A stretch of 30,058 nt of DNA from CAZSLZ01 sp964607865 (lineage in GTDB: Bacteria; Vulcanimicrobiota; JAJTBE01; CAZSLZ01): positions 1 to 30,058 of the forward strand of contig CAZSLZ010000019.1 in assembly GCA_964607865.1 (NCBI GenBank), in the 5' to 3' direction. Below are positions 17,062 through 23,259 of the stretch, piece by piece (within the stretch, counting starts at the first letter, position 1; every line of letters begins with the position of its first letter). Under the pieces are notes generated by a model. The model saw only the letters and a list, made by a program, of their open reading frames with translations, did not search any database and was not told where the DNA came from. The position numbers were made by a program, and so were the translations under genes.

Positions 17062-17096
17062 CAGGCATCCTGCCGATGCCTGTTATGACTGCATTT
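17048..17096. repeat. Perfect 21-bp inverted repeat with 7-nt loop
   Basis: The left arm 17048-17068 (starting AAATGCAGTCATAACAG) is the exact reverse complement of the right arm 17076-17096, with loop CCTGCCG. No T-tract follows on either strand, so it is not a typical terminator. It lies in the 313-bp gap between the Mo hydroxylase operon and the next promoter. The rest of that gap (17097-17182) shows nothing recognisable. Confidence 0.9.
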
Positions 17097-17182
17097 GAGG
17101 TGGCCCCAAAACACCTACCTTCCGGTTTTGAGTAAAAGAATTCCAGGCAAAATCATTGAGGTAAAAAAATATTTATTCCCTC

Positions 17183-17211
17183 TTGACAAACAGAAAAACA
17201 TGAGCTATACT
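17183..17211 (+). promoter_or_regulatory. Sigma-A promoter of the regulator-ATPase operon
   Basis: TTGACA (17183-17188), 17-nt spacer, TATACT (17206-17211). The predicted transcription start, near 17218, falls at the edge of the palindrome at 17219-17236. Confidence 0.88.
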
Positions 17212-17218
17212 TTTTATA

Positions 17219-17236
17219 GTTTGAAACGTTTCAAAC
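17219..17236. promoter_or_regulatory. 18-bp perfect palindrome, probable operator
   Basis: GTTTGAAACGTTTCAAAC is fully self-complementary. It lies 7 bp after the -10 box, over the expected transcription start, where a bound dimer would block initiation. The two regulators encoded directly downstream make autoregulation the natural reading; that is inference. Confidence 0.75.
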
Positions 17237-17259
17237 AATAAAATTATGAGGTGAGAGGT

Positions 17260-17778
17260 ATGAATAAAAATTTGAAAAAAGTCCAGCAAAATGCCATTGA
17301 GATGGTAAAACAGGCATTGGAGATCTTTGAAATCGAGCAAAAGCGACCGGTCCTGTTAGTCACTTTTAACCTGGCGGAAAAGCCACTCTCCAGAGAAGAC
17401 CTGATTGAAAGAACAGGGTTGCAGCTAGAACAGATGAGTCCTGAACTTGAAAAAATGCTTGAGCGAAAGATTCTTGTTCAGAATGAAGATGGTGAGTTCG
17501 AATTCAACCCTGATATGAAGGATGAAGTCATTCCCCGGTTTAAAAAGCAGGCACGAAAAGTTCTCGATTTATGGGGACAGAATATAAAAGAAAACAGGAA
17601 TCTCCTGAGCAGGAAGGATAACTATTCCGATTATGACTACCTTATGAATAAATTCCTCAGAACTAAATTAAGAAAAGTTGAGTTCCTGCACAAAATTCTC
17701 AAGAGAAAAATGGCTTTTGTAGATTTTATAGAAACTGACCAGGATGAAGGAGAAATTCAGAAAGTCAGAATAGATTGA
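17260..17778 (+). CDS. GbsR/MarR-like regulator, divergent paralogue
   Basis: A 172-residue protein of similar length and layout to the next gene product: N-terminal helix, winged-helix region (about 35-90) and a charged helical C-terminus with many Lys, Arg and Glu. The segment LLVTFNLAEKPLSREDLIER aligns in style with the GbsR-type winged helix. However, the second helix (TGLQLEQMSPELEKMLERK) lacks the usual TKGTVSLYLR-type recognition helix, so DNA contact may be weak or altered. Start choice: GAGGTGA (about 17249-17255) lies 4 nt before ATG 17260; the in-frame GTG 17251 sits inside that site. It is the first gene after the promoter and palindrome; the next gene follows by 7 bp. It may form a heterodimer with it, which is inference. 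Confidence 0.65.
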   Translation: MNKNLKKVQQNAIEMVKQALEIFEIEQKRPVLLVTFNLAEKPLSREDLIERTGLQLEQMSPELEKMLERKILVQNEDGEFEFNPDMKDEVIPRFKKQARKVLDLWGQNIKENRNLLSRKDNYSDYDYLMNKFLRTKLRKVEFLHKILKRKMAFVDFIETDQDEGEIQKVRID

Positions 17779-17785
17779 GGTAGAA

Positions 17786-18322
17786 ATGAAAGACAGTTTT
17801 GAGAATGTTCAACAGGTGTTTATCGAATACGGCTCACAAATAAGCGAAATTCTGGGGCTCAGCGAAGCTATGGCGCGAATGGTGGCATTTCTATACATGA
17901 GCCCTTCTCCGGTTTCCATACCTGCCATTTGTAAAAGGCTGGAGCTGACAAAGGGCACAGTCAGCCTTTATTTAAGGCTTCTGGAAGAACGCAGAATTAT
18001 TGTCCAGTCCTGGAAAATAAAGAAAGGCAGGCAGAAATTTTACGAAATTAACCCCGATTTATGGGAAGATCTGGCCAGAGATTTCAAGAAACGGGCGGAA
18101 AAGCGGTTTGAGTTGACGGAAGAGGCTCTGGAAAAGGGCAGGGAAATTCTCCAGAACTCACATTTTGTTGAAGAAGATATGGAAACTCGAAAAACACTTC
18201 TTCAGCGTATTGAAAAGATTGGAAAAATCAATGAATTCTCAAGAACAATTATGAACAATATGGTTACACAAAAACTTCAGAACCTTGACGAAGGCGAAAT
18301 CAAACATATTCCTGTTGAATAA
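17786..18322 (+). CDS. GbsR/MarR-family transcriptional regulator
   Basis: A 178-residue winged-helix DNA-binding protein. The GbsR-type pattern is clear: GLSEAMARMVAFLYMSPSP (about 25-43), then SIPAICKRLELTKGTVSLYL as the helix-turn-helix with its recognition helix, then the wing SWKIKKGRQKFYEINPDLW. The C-terminal third is helical and charged, as used for dimerisation in this family. Known GbsR-type regulators control osmolyte synthesis or uptake, but no such genes lie in the window. ATG 17786 has GAGGTAGAA just upstream. It sits 7 bp after the divergent paralogue and 42 bp before the ArsA/Get3 gene. The probable binding site is the palindrome at 17219-17236. Confidence 0.85.
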   Translation: MKDSFENVQQVFIEYGSQISEILGLSEAMARMVAFLYMSPSPVSIPAICKRLELTKGTVSLYLRLLEERRIIVQSWKIKKGRQKFYEINPDLWEDLARDFKKRAEKRFELTEEALEKGREILQNSHFVEEDMETRKTLLQRIEKIGKINEFSRTIMNNMVTQKLQNLDEGEIKHIPVE

Positions 18323-18364
18323 GTGATTACTGTACTCTAATCTATTTTGAAAAGGGTGAAGAAT

Positions 18365-19549
18365 ATGAGGATTTTAGTTATCACCGGAAAAGGCGGAGTA
18401 GGAAAAACCACAGTGGCAGCCTCCACCGCGGTTCTGGCCGCCCGAAAAGATATTAAAACCCTGGTTATGAGCACAGATCCTGCTCACAGCCTTTCCGACT
18501 CCTTCAATACTCAAATAGGCTCTATTCCCCTGGAAATTGATAAAAATCTTTTTGCCCAGGAAATTGATACCAGGGCTGAGCTGGAGAAACACTGGGGAAA
18601 CATTAAAAAATTCATCAGCTCCAGCTTGCAATCCAGGGGGGTTCAATCTACAGTTGCAGATGAAATTTCGATTTTTCCCGGAATGCAGGAGCTTTTCAGT
18701 TTACTCTTATTAAAAAAATACTATGAACAGAATACATTCGATTTGTTAATTCTGGACTGCGCCCCCACCGACGCCACCATCAGGTTGCTCAGCTTTCCCG
18801 AGGCAGGCCAGTGGTATCTGCAGAAAATTTTCCCCGTTCAGAAAAACGTTGCCAAATTTGCCAAACCCTTGGTGGACAAAATGTACGATGTTAAGCTTCC
18901 CGACAGGGGCGTTTTTGATGATATTGAAAACCTGGTGGTTGCGCTGGCAGGCATAAAAAAAATTCTTTGCAACCATGATATTACCACTATTCGTTTTGTG
19001 GTCAACCTGGAAAAGATGGTTATTAACGAGGCAAAAAGAGCGTTTACTTATATGAACCTGTATGATTATCTGGTGGACGGAATTTACATTAACAAAATAT
19101 TCCCCGATTCCATCAAGGACAGCTACTTCGATTCATGGAAGAAAATACAGAGAAAATACCAGTCCGAAGTTGAGCAGAGCTTTCCTACAAGAAAAATATT
19201 TAAAGCTGCCCTCTTAGATAGTGAAATCGTGGGGTTGGATATGCTGTCAAAATTCGGAGAAGCTGTATATGATTCTATGAACCCTGCAAAAATTTTCTGC
19301 CGGGACAAACCAATAATTATTGATAAAGATGAACAGGGATACAGTTTAAAATGGAAACTGCCCGGTGTGGAAAAAAGCAACCTGGATCTATTCATCCGTG
19401 GGGATGAACTGGTGATTCAAGCCGGGCAATACCAGCGGAATATGATTCTTCCAGGGGTACTTATGGGAAAAAGTATAAGCAAAGCAAAATTTGAAGGTGA
19501 ATATTTAAAAATTGAATTCGCAACCCCTGAACCGGCAATTAATGCTTAA
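18365..19549 (+). CDS. ArsA/Get3-family ATPase with C-terminal alpha-crystallin (Hsp20-like) domain
   Basis: A 394-residue cytosolic deviant-Walker P-loop ATPase. Near the N-terminus are GKGGVGKTT (residues 8-16) and MSTDPAHSLSDSF (switch I); later comes LDCAPTDATIRLL (switch II region). The last 70 residues (SLKWKLPGVEKSNLDLFIRG through KAKFEGEYLKIEFAT) have the beta pattern of the ArsA_HSP20 domain. That order matches Get3d-type proteins rather than arsenite pumps: the paired metal-binding cysteines of Get3 (CxxC) and the ArsA cysteines are not seen, and there is one ATPase half only. Start choice: AAGGGTGA (18352-18359) lies 5 nt before ATG 18365. Third gene behind the operator palindrome; its stop overlaps the convergent comM stop by 4 bp. 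The client is unknown. Confidence 0.88.
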   Translation: MRILVITGKGGVGKTTVAASTAVLAARKDIKTLVMSTDPAHSLSDSFNTQIGSIPLEIDKNLFAQEIDTRAELEKHWGNIKKFISSSLQSRGVQSTVADEISIFPGMQELFSLLLLKKYYEQNTFDLLILDCAPTDATIRLLSFPEAGQWYLQKIFPVQKNVAKFAKPLVDKMYDVKLPDRGVFDDIENLVVALAGIKKILCNHDITTIRFVVNLEKMVINEAKRAFTYMNLYDYLVDGIYINKIFPDSIKDSYFDSWKKIQRKYQSEVEQSFPTRKIFKAALLDSEIVGLDMLSKFGEAVYDSMNPAKIFCRDKPIIIDKDEQGYSLKWKLPGVEKSNLDLFIRGDELVIQAGQYQRNMILPGVLMGKSISKAKFEGEYLKIEFATPEPAINA

Positions 19550-21072
19550 ATATAACCGTTTCTGTCCAGGGTCCTGTATTGTATAGCTTCAGCAATATGT
19601 TCTGTTTTTATAGTTTCCTCATTAGCCAGGTCGGCAATGGTCCGGGCGACCTTTAAAATTCTGAAATGCGCCCGGGCCGATAAACCCAGGGTTTCGACTG
19701 CAGTTTTCAATAAACCCTCAGCTTCATCAGGGACAGCGCAGTATTTCTTTATCTGCCGGCTGGACAACTCTGCATTGGTCATAATTTTGTTTTTTCTGTA
19801 TCTTTGATGTTGTATTTTTCTGGCATTTTCAACCCGGTTTCTTATTTCAGATGAGCTCTCTTCTCTGGTTTGCTGTTTCAGTTCATCATATTTCAGCCTG
19901 GGGACCTCGATATGCAAGTCAATACGATCCATAAGTGGCCCTGAAATTTTCATGAGGTACCTTCGAATTTGGCCTGATGAACAGGAGCATTCTTTTACCG
20001 GATCTGAAGCAAAACCGCAGGGGCATGGGTTCATAGCTGCCAACAGCATGAACCGGGCAGGAAATGTCAGGGTCTGGTTGGCTCTGGATATAGTAACCTT
20101 GCCATCCTCCAACGGCTGCCTTAGTACTTCCAGAACATTCCTTTCAAATTCCGGTAATTCGTCCAGAAAAAGTACCCCTCTATGAGAAAGGCTCACCTCG
20201 CCAGGCCGGGGATAACTGCCTCCGCCGATGAGCCCGGACCGGGATGCCGAATGATGGGGCGATCTGAAGGGACATTCAGCCACCAGGGATTCACCTGGGC
20301 CCAGCAAACCGGAGATGGAATACAGCCGGGTAACTTCCAGAGCTTCAGAACGTGACAACCGGGGTAAAATGGTAGCAAACCGTTTTGCCAGCATTGTTTT
20401 TCCAGAACCGGGAGGCCCGATCATCAACAGGTTATGACCGCCGGCAGCAGCCACCTCCATGGCTCGTTTTGCCAGTTGCTGGCCCCGGACATCAGAAAAA
20501 TCTACTTCATATTCTGGCATCCATCGCTCTTCGTCTTGGTTCCTGTATATAGAAAAAAGTTCAGGAGCATTGAGAATATCTATAGCTTCCTTTAAGGTCT
20601 TTGCAGGATACACATTAATATTTTCCATCAGGGAAGCTTCACCGGCGTTTTCTGAAGGGACAATTATGTTTTTAACTTCCAGTTCCTTCATCATTGCAAC
20701 TACGGGCAAGACGCCATTGACTCTTCTTAATTCTCCGTTTAATGCCAGTTCTCCCACCAGAATAAATTCTTCCAGGCTGGCTGTATCAATCTGCTCACTG
20801 GCAGCCAGAAGGCCTATAGCTATGGGCAGGTCAAAACCCGAGCCTTCTTTCCTGATGTCGGCAGGAGCCATATTAACAGTAACTCTTTTATATGGAAAAG
20901 AGAAATCCGAGTTAGTAATAGCAGAACGGACACGTTCCCGTGATTCGCTCACCGATGTATCCGGCAGGCCTACGATTATAAATGCAGGGAGGGAGGAGGA
21001 AATATCCACCTCAATATCCAGGGGCACTGCATCTATTCCCATCAAAGCTGCGCTTCTGGTCTTTGCAAACAA
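19546..21072 (-). CDS. comM: YifB/ComM-family AAA+ ATPase (magnesium chelatase-like)
   Basis: A 508-residue, full-length member. Order of domains: N-terminal ChlI-like domain (start MFAKTRSAALMGIDAVPLDI; VNMAPADIRKEGSGFDLPIA), central AAA+ core with Walker A GPPGSGKTMLAKR near 217-229 and Walker B GVLFLDELPEF near 300, a Cys-rich loop NPCPCGFASDPVKECSCS near 350, and the C-terminal Mg_chelatase_C region ending in LSARAHFRILKVARTIADL. ComM homologues are hexameric helicases that aid branch migration in natural transformation; the role in Bacillota-type hosts is less clear. It starts at TTG 21072 with GAGGT 6 nt upstream. It is convergent with the ArsA/Get3 gene, and upstream on the same strand lies a decayed gene. 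Confidence 0.92.
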   Translation of the reverse strand: MFAKTRSAALMGIDAVPLDIEVDISSSLPAFIIVGLPDTSVSESRERVRSAITNSDFSFPYKRVTVNMAPADIRKEGSGFDLPIAIGLLAASEQIDTASLEEFILVGELALNGELRRVNGVLPVVAMMKELEVKNIIVPSENAGEASLMENINVYPAKTLKEAIDILNAPELFSIYRNQDEERWMPEYEVDFSDVRGQQLAKRAMEVAAAGGHNLLMIGPPGSGKTMLAKRFATILPRLSRSEALEVTRLYSISGLLGPGESLVAECPFRSPHHSASRSGLIGGGSYPRPGEVSLSHRGVLFLDELPEFERNVLEVLRQPLEDGKVTISRANQTLTFPARFMLLAAMNPCPCGFASDPVKECSCSSGQIRRYLMKISGPLMDRIDLHIEVPRLKYDELKQQTREESSSEIRNRVENARKIQHQRYRKNKIMTNAELSSRQIKKYCAVPDEAEGLLKTAVETLGLSARAHFRILKVARTIADLANEETIKTEHIAEAIQYRTLDRNGYI

Positions 21073-21193
21073 AATATTACCTCAACAGATAAAAATTAAT
21101 TCAGAGGATAAAATTTTCCCTGGGACATAAGATTCCCTTTAAAATCCGCCAGAAATTAAATTCCCATTTTAATTTTTCTCATTTTATATCTCC

Positions 21194-21900
21194 CTATATA
21201 TTAATTTCTCTGTCCGGAGCAGGAACCTCATAACAACGATAACCTTCAGGCCCATTGGTTTCGGAGAACCACCAGGAAATTGTTCCATCAGGGAATACTA
21301 TTTTAAGATATACATAATCGTGAATGAATCCAAATGCACCCGGGCCTCTTCCGAAATATGCAATTATTTCTTTAGCCCTGATATGTTTTTTTAGAAAATC
21401 AATTGCAAGAATCTTGTGGTTATTTACAGCGTAACTACCAAAAATATTATCCCTTATAATATTTTTATTTATTTCTTTTTCCTCAATTTTTTCGAGAGTT
21501 CTTTCAGGTACTTCATTTTTATTATCATTGTTTAGTTTAATAAAAAATTCCGCCCATGTACCGCAATGATAATTTTTACGTTTATGCCTTCCCGTACGTT
21601 ATCCAATATATTGTCAAAAACACCTTTTATTAACTTATTCTTCATCCGGTTTCCATTAATTTCCGGCAAGGGATAACTATGCCTATACCATATAGCTTTG
21701 GTTCGGTTGGGCCCATATGCACATTCACCAAAGCAATAATGTGTTGCTACATCCTGGGTGGCTGATATTCCCATCCCACTGCTTCCTGTGGCCGAGTTAA
21801 ATCGATAACACTTTTTCCGTACTTAATCCATAACCGCTTGCTTTATAGCCCTGAGATTTTTTTTCTTTTTATCTTCCTTTTTAGATATTCTAATCCCTCC
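21194..21900 (-). pseudogene. Decayed gene, stop and frameshift, function unknown
   Basis: Reading the minus strand from about 21900 after an AGGAGGG site, one frame gives ISKKEDKKKKNLRAIKQAVMD, a TAA stop, then VRKKCYRFNSATGSSGMG and ISATQDVATHYCFGECAYGP through NKLIKGVFDNILDNVREG. Near 21580-21600 the sense shifts to another frame: RHKRKNYHCGTWAEFFIKLN, later GRGPGAFGFIHDYVYLKIVF and WWFSETNGPEGYRCYEVPAP, ending at TAG 21194. The pieces look like one former protein of about 230 residues damaged by one nonsense change and one frameshift; no clear ATG start is seen. The Cys/His-rich motifs (HCGTWAEF) faintly recall deaminase-type toxins, but the resemblance is not enough to name it. A sequencing error is an alternative. 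Confidence 0.6.
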
Positions 21901-21945
21901 TGTTTATTCATAAAATGAATATTAATAAATTTCCATAAAAGAAAC

Positions 21946-21975
21946 CGCAGGGTTACATTTTGATATTACCCTGCG
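21946..21975 (-). terminator. Weak intrinsic terminator
   Basis: On the minus strand, 8-bp stem CGCAGGGT/ACCCTGCG (plus-strand 21946-21953 with 21968-21975), 14-nt loop, then GTTTCTTTT. It would end a short transcript coming from the promoter at 22240-22268. Confidence 0.5.
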
Positions 21976-22019
21976 AATGAAATATTGTTACCCCGTTAAT
22001 ACTTTTACCGAATCTGCCT

Positions 22020-22178
22020 TCACATTCTCAGCTTCGCCAGCCTTTTCCCATGATAACGAAGTTTGTATTTGTTTTTATAAAATAAAAGCAAATCATTCAC
22101 TCCTTTCTTTTTGGCAATAAAAAAGCAATGGTGGAGCCGCTGCCATTTTATACATAATTGAATATTTTCATTATCCAA
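22020..22178 (-). CDS. Small basic open frame, doubtful gene
   Basis: A stop-free frame of 71 codons runs on the minus strand from 22235 to TGA 22020-22022. The first usable start, TTG 22178, gives 52 residues; an alternative start inside it (GTG or TTG near 22100) follows a good AAAGGAG site and would give 22-26 residues. The C-terminal part (LLLFYKNKYKLRYHGKRLAK) is strongly basic. It sits downstream of a near-consensus promoter and before a weak terminator. Chance occurrence in A+T-rich DNA, or a further fragment of the decayed neighbour, is equally possible. Confidence 0.25.
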   Translation of the reverse strand: MDNENIQLCIKWQRLHHCFFIAKKKGVNDLLLFYKNKYKLRYHGKRLAKLRM

Positions 22179-22197
22179 TTGTTTTAAATTATTTTCC

Positions 22198-22225
22198 GAA
22201 ATAAAAATACCCCTGGAAGGGGTAT
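22198..22225 (-). terminator. Terminator-like hairpin just after a promoter
   Basis: On the minus strand, ATACCCCT, a 3-nt loop, AGGGGTAT (22207-22214 with 22218-22225), followed by TTTTATTT. It would end the tRNA-Arg/tadA/tRNA-Ser transcript. It also lies only about 8-35 nt after the predicted start of the promoter at 22240-22268, so it could work as an attenuator for that promoter. Confidence 0.7.
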
Positions 22226-22239
22226 CACATTTCAGTTAT

Positions 22240-22268
22240 ATTTTAACACTTAAATCAAAATTTGTCAA
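22240..22268 (-). promoter_or_regulatory. Near-consensus sigma-A promoter in a gene-poor gap
   Basis: On the minus strand TTGACA (22263-22268), 17 nt, TAAAAT (22240-22245), with TG at the extended -10 position. Predicted start near 22233. No established gene lies downstream before the decayed gene at 21900. Confidence 0.75.
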
Positions 22269-22408
22269 GTTTTCAATTAAATCTGCCTGCCCTTTGGATG
22301 GTTATCTTTCCCATTATTTTCTTCAAATTTCCCTGAAACCTGAGATAAAATTCCCTTTATTGGGCTAATTTCAATTCAGGCAAGAAGATTTCAATTTCCT
22401 GTTATGCA

Positions 22409-22437
22409 CCGCCACTCAATTCTGAATTGAGTGGCGG
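22409..22437. repeat. 14-bp inverted repeat spanning the tRNA-Ser 3' end
   Basis: CCGCCACTCAATTC (22409-22422) and its exact reverse complement (22424-22437), one base between. In the minus-strand transcript the first arm contains the last acceptor-stem bases, discriminator and CCA of tRNA-Ser, and the second arm is the trailer. Confidence 0.85.
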
Positions 22438-22528
22438 AGAGGGAGGGATTCGAACCCCCGAGGAGACTTACTAGGCCCCCTACTCGATTTCGAGTCGAGC
22501 GCTTTCGACCGGACTCAGCCACCTCTCC
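22432..22528 (-). tRNA. tRNA-Ser (anticodon CGA), CCA encoded
   Basis: A class II tRNA with a complete fold. The acceptor stem is GGAGAGG/CCTCTCC, the D-arm starts GGCTGAG, the anticodon stem is CTCGA/TCGAG around loop CTCGAAA (anticodon CGA, reads UCG), the variable arm is long, and the T-arm is GGGGG-TTCGAAT-CCCTC. Discriminator G and an encoded CCA (22432-22434) follow. Its first 14 nt overlap the end of tadA, including the tadA stop codon. Confidence 0.95.
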
Positions 22529-22970
22529 GCATCCTGAAAAAGTCTTTCATCAGCCGGGCTGCGTCTTCCTGCAGAACTCCGGACCTATATTCAAAATTAT
22601 AAGGGTAATCGATTTGATTATCTTTAAAATATCTTAAAAAACCGAATCTTATATCCATGGTTCCATATACAATTCGCTTTATCCGGGCTTCCATAATTGC
22701 TCCCAGGCACATCATACAGGGCTCCAGGGTTACAAAAATTTCACAGTCTGTCAATCTCCAGTTATTCAGTTTTTTACAGGCTTTTTCTATAGCTGCAATC
22801 TCGGCATGCCGGGTAGCGAGCCTGGTTTCTTCTTTTCTGTTGTAGCCCCGGCTTATGATTTTGCCTTCCCTGACTATTACAGCGCCTACAGGAACTTCAT
22901 CACAGTTGAAAGCTTTCCTTGCCTGTTCCAGGGCCTTGCTCATAAATTTTTCATCGTAATCGGCAGTCAT
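22515..22970 (-). CDS. tadA: tRNA-specific adenosine deaminase TadA
   Basis: Deaminates A34 to inosine in tRNA-Arg(ACG), a zinc enzyme of the cytidine-deaminase fold. From ATG 22970 it is 151 residues. The zinc site is HAE (H55, E57) plus PCMMC (C85, C88), and the N-terminal helix and VPVGAVIV strand are typical. The ATG at 22976 adds two residues. The frame stays open to 23027, but that part lies inside tRNA-Arg and is not believable. Both ends touch tRNA genes: the start lies only 5-11 nt after the tRNA-Arg 3' end with no ribosome site, and the stop codon TGA (22515-22517) lies inside tRNA-Ser. It is probably transcribed with both tRNAs from the promoter at 23070-23098. Confidence 0.95.
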   Translation of the reverse strand: MTADYDEKFMSKALEQARKAFNCDEVPVGAVIVREGKIISRGYNRKEETRLATRHAEIAAIEKACKKLNNWRLTDCEIFVTLEPCMMCLGAIMEARIKRIVYGTMDIRFGFLRYFKDNQIDYPYNFEYRSGVLQEDAARLMKDFFRMRRGG

Positions 22971-22981
22971 AAACATCAAAA

Positions 22982-23054
22982 CGCGTCCGGAAGGATTCGA
23001 ACCTTCAGCCTTTTGCTCCGGAGGCAAACGCTCTATCCCTTGAGCTACGGACGC
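22982..23054 (-). tRNA. tRNA-Arg (anticodon CCG), CCA not encoded
   Basis: Full cloverleaf on the minus strand: acceptor GCGTCCG/CGGACGC, D-arm TAGCTCAAGGGATAGAGC, anticodon stem TTTGC/GCAAA around CTCCGGA (anticodon CCG, reads CGG), T-arm GAAGG-TTCGAAT-CCTTC, discriminator G at 22982. The following bases TTT show that CCA must be added after transcription, unlike the neighbouring tRNA-Ser. Confidence 0.95.
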
Positions 23055-23069
23055 TGATCAAGTGAAAAG

Positions 23070-23098
23070 ATTATAACACGGTTCTTTTTATTTATCAA
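23070..23098 (-). promoter_or_regulatory. Strong promoter for tRNA-Arg/tadA/tRNA-Ser
   Basis: On the minus strand TTGATA (23093-23098), 17 nt, TATAAT (23070-23075), with an extended -10 TG. The start is predicted about 8 nt before the tRNA-Arg 5' end. Confidence 0.88.
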
Positions 23099-23259
23099 GA
23101 GGCTTTTTGTTTTTTAAGATGTTTTTCATATAAAGGAAATTCGGGCTTTTATAAAAAATTATTAGATCATCGAGTTTTTCCTTTTTAAAAATTCAAGTGA
23201 TCAGGAAAAAGAATATAAATATAATTATCACAAATAAGAATTGAAGAATAAATGATTGA

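Noticed and set aside
17048..17096. Intrinsic terminator
   Set aside because: The stem is perfect and long, but no T-tract follows on either strand, and a strong terminator already lies at 16949-16982.
18365..19549. Arsenical pump ATPase for arsenic resistance
   Set aside because: Single ATPase half, C-terminal Hsp20-like domain, no metal-binding cysteine pattern, and no arsB, arsR or arsD nearby.
20459..21130. A 223-codon plus-strand frame opposite comM
   Set aside because: Antisense shadow of the AAA+ protein, with a Ser/Ile-rich translation and no start signals.
21532..21774. Stand-alone 80-residue gene
   Set aside because: The sensible protein continues on both sides in another frame or across a stop, so it is a piece of the decayed gene.
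22980..23027. N-terminal extension of TadA starting at 23027
   Set aside because: The extra codons translate tRNA-Arg sequence, and the conserved TadA fold begins at MTADYDEKF.
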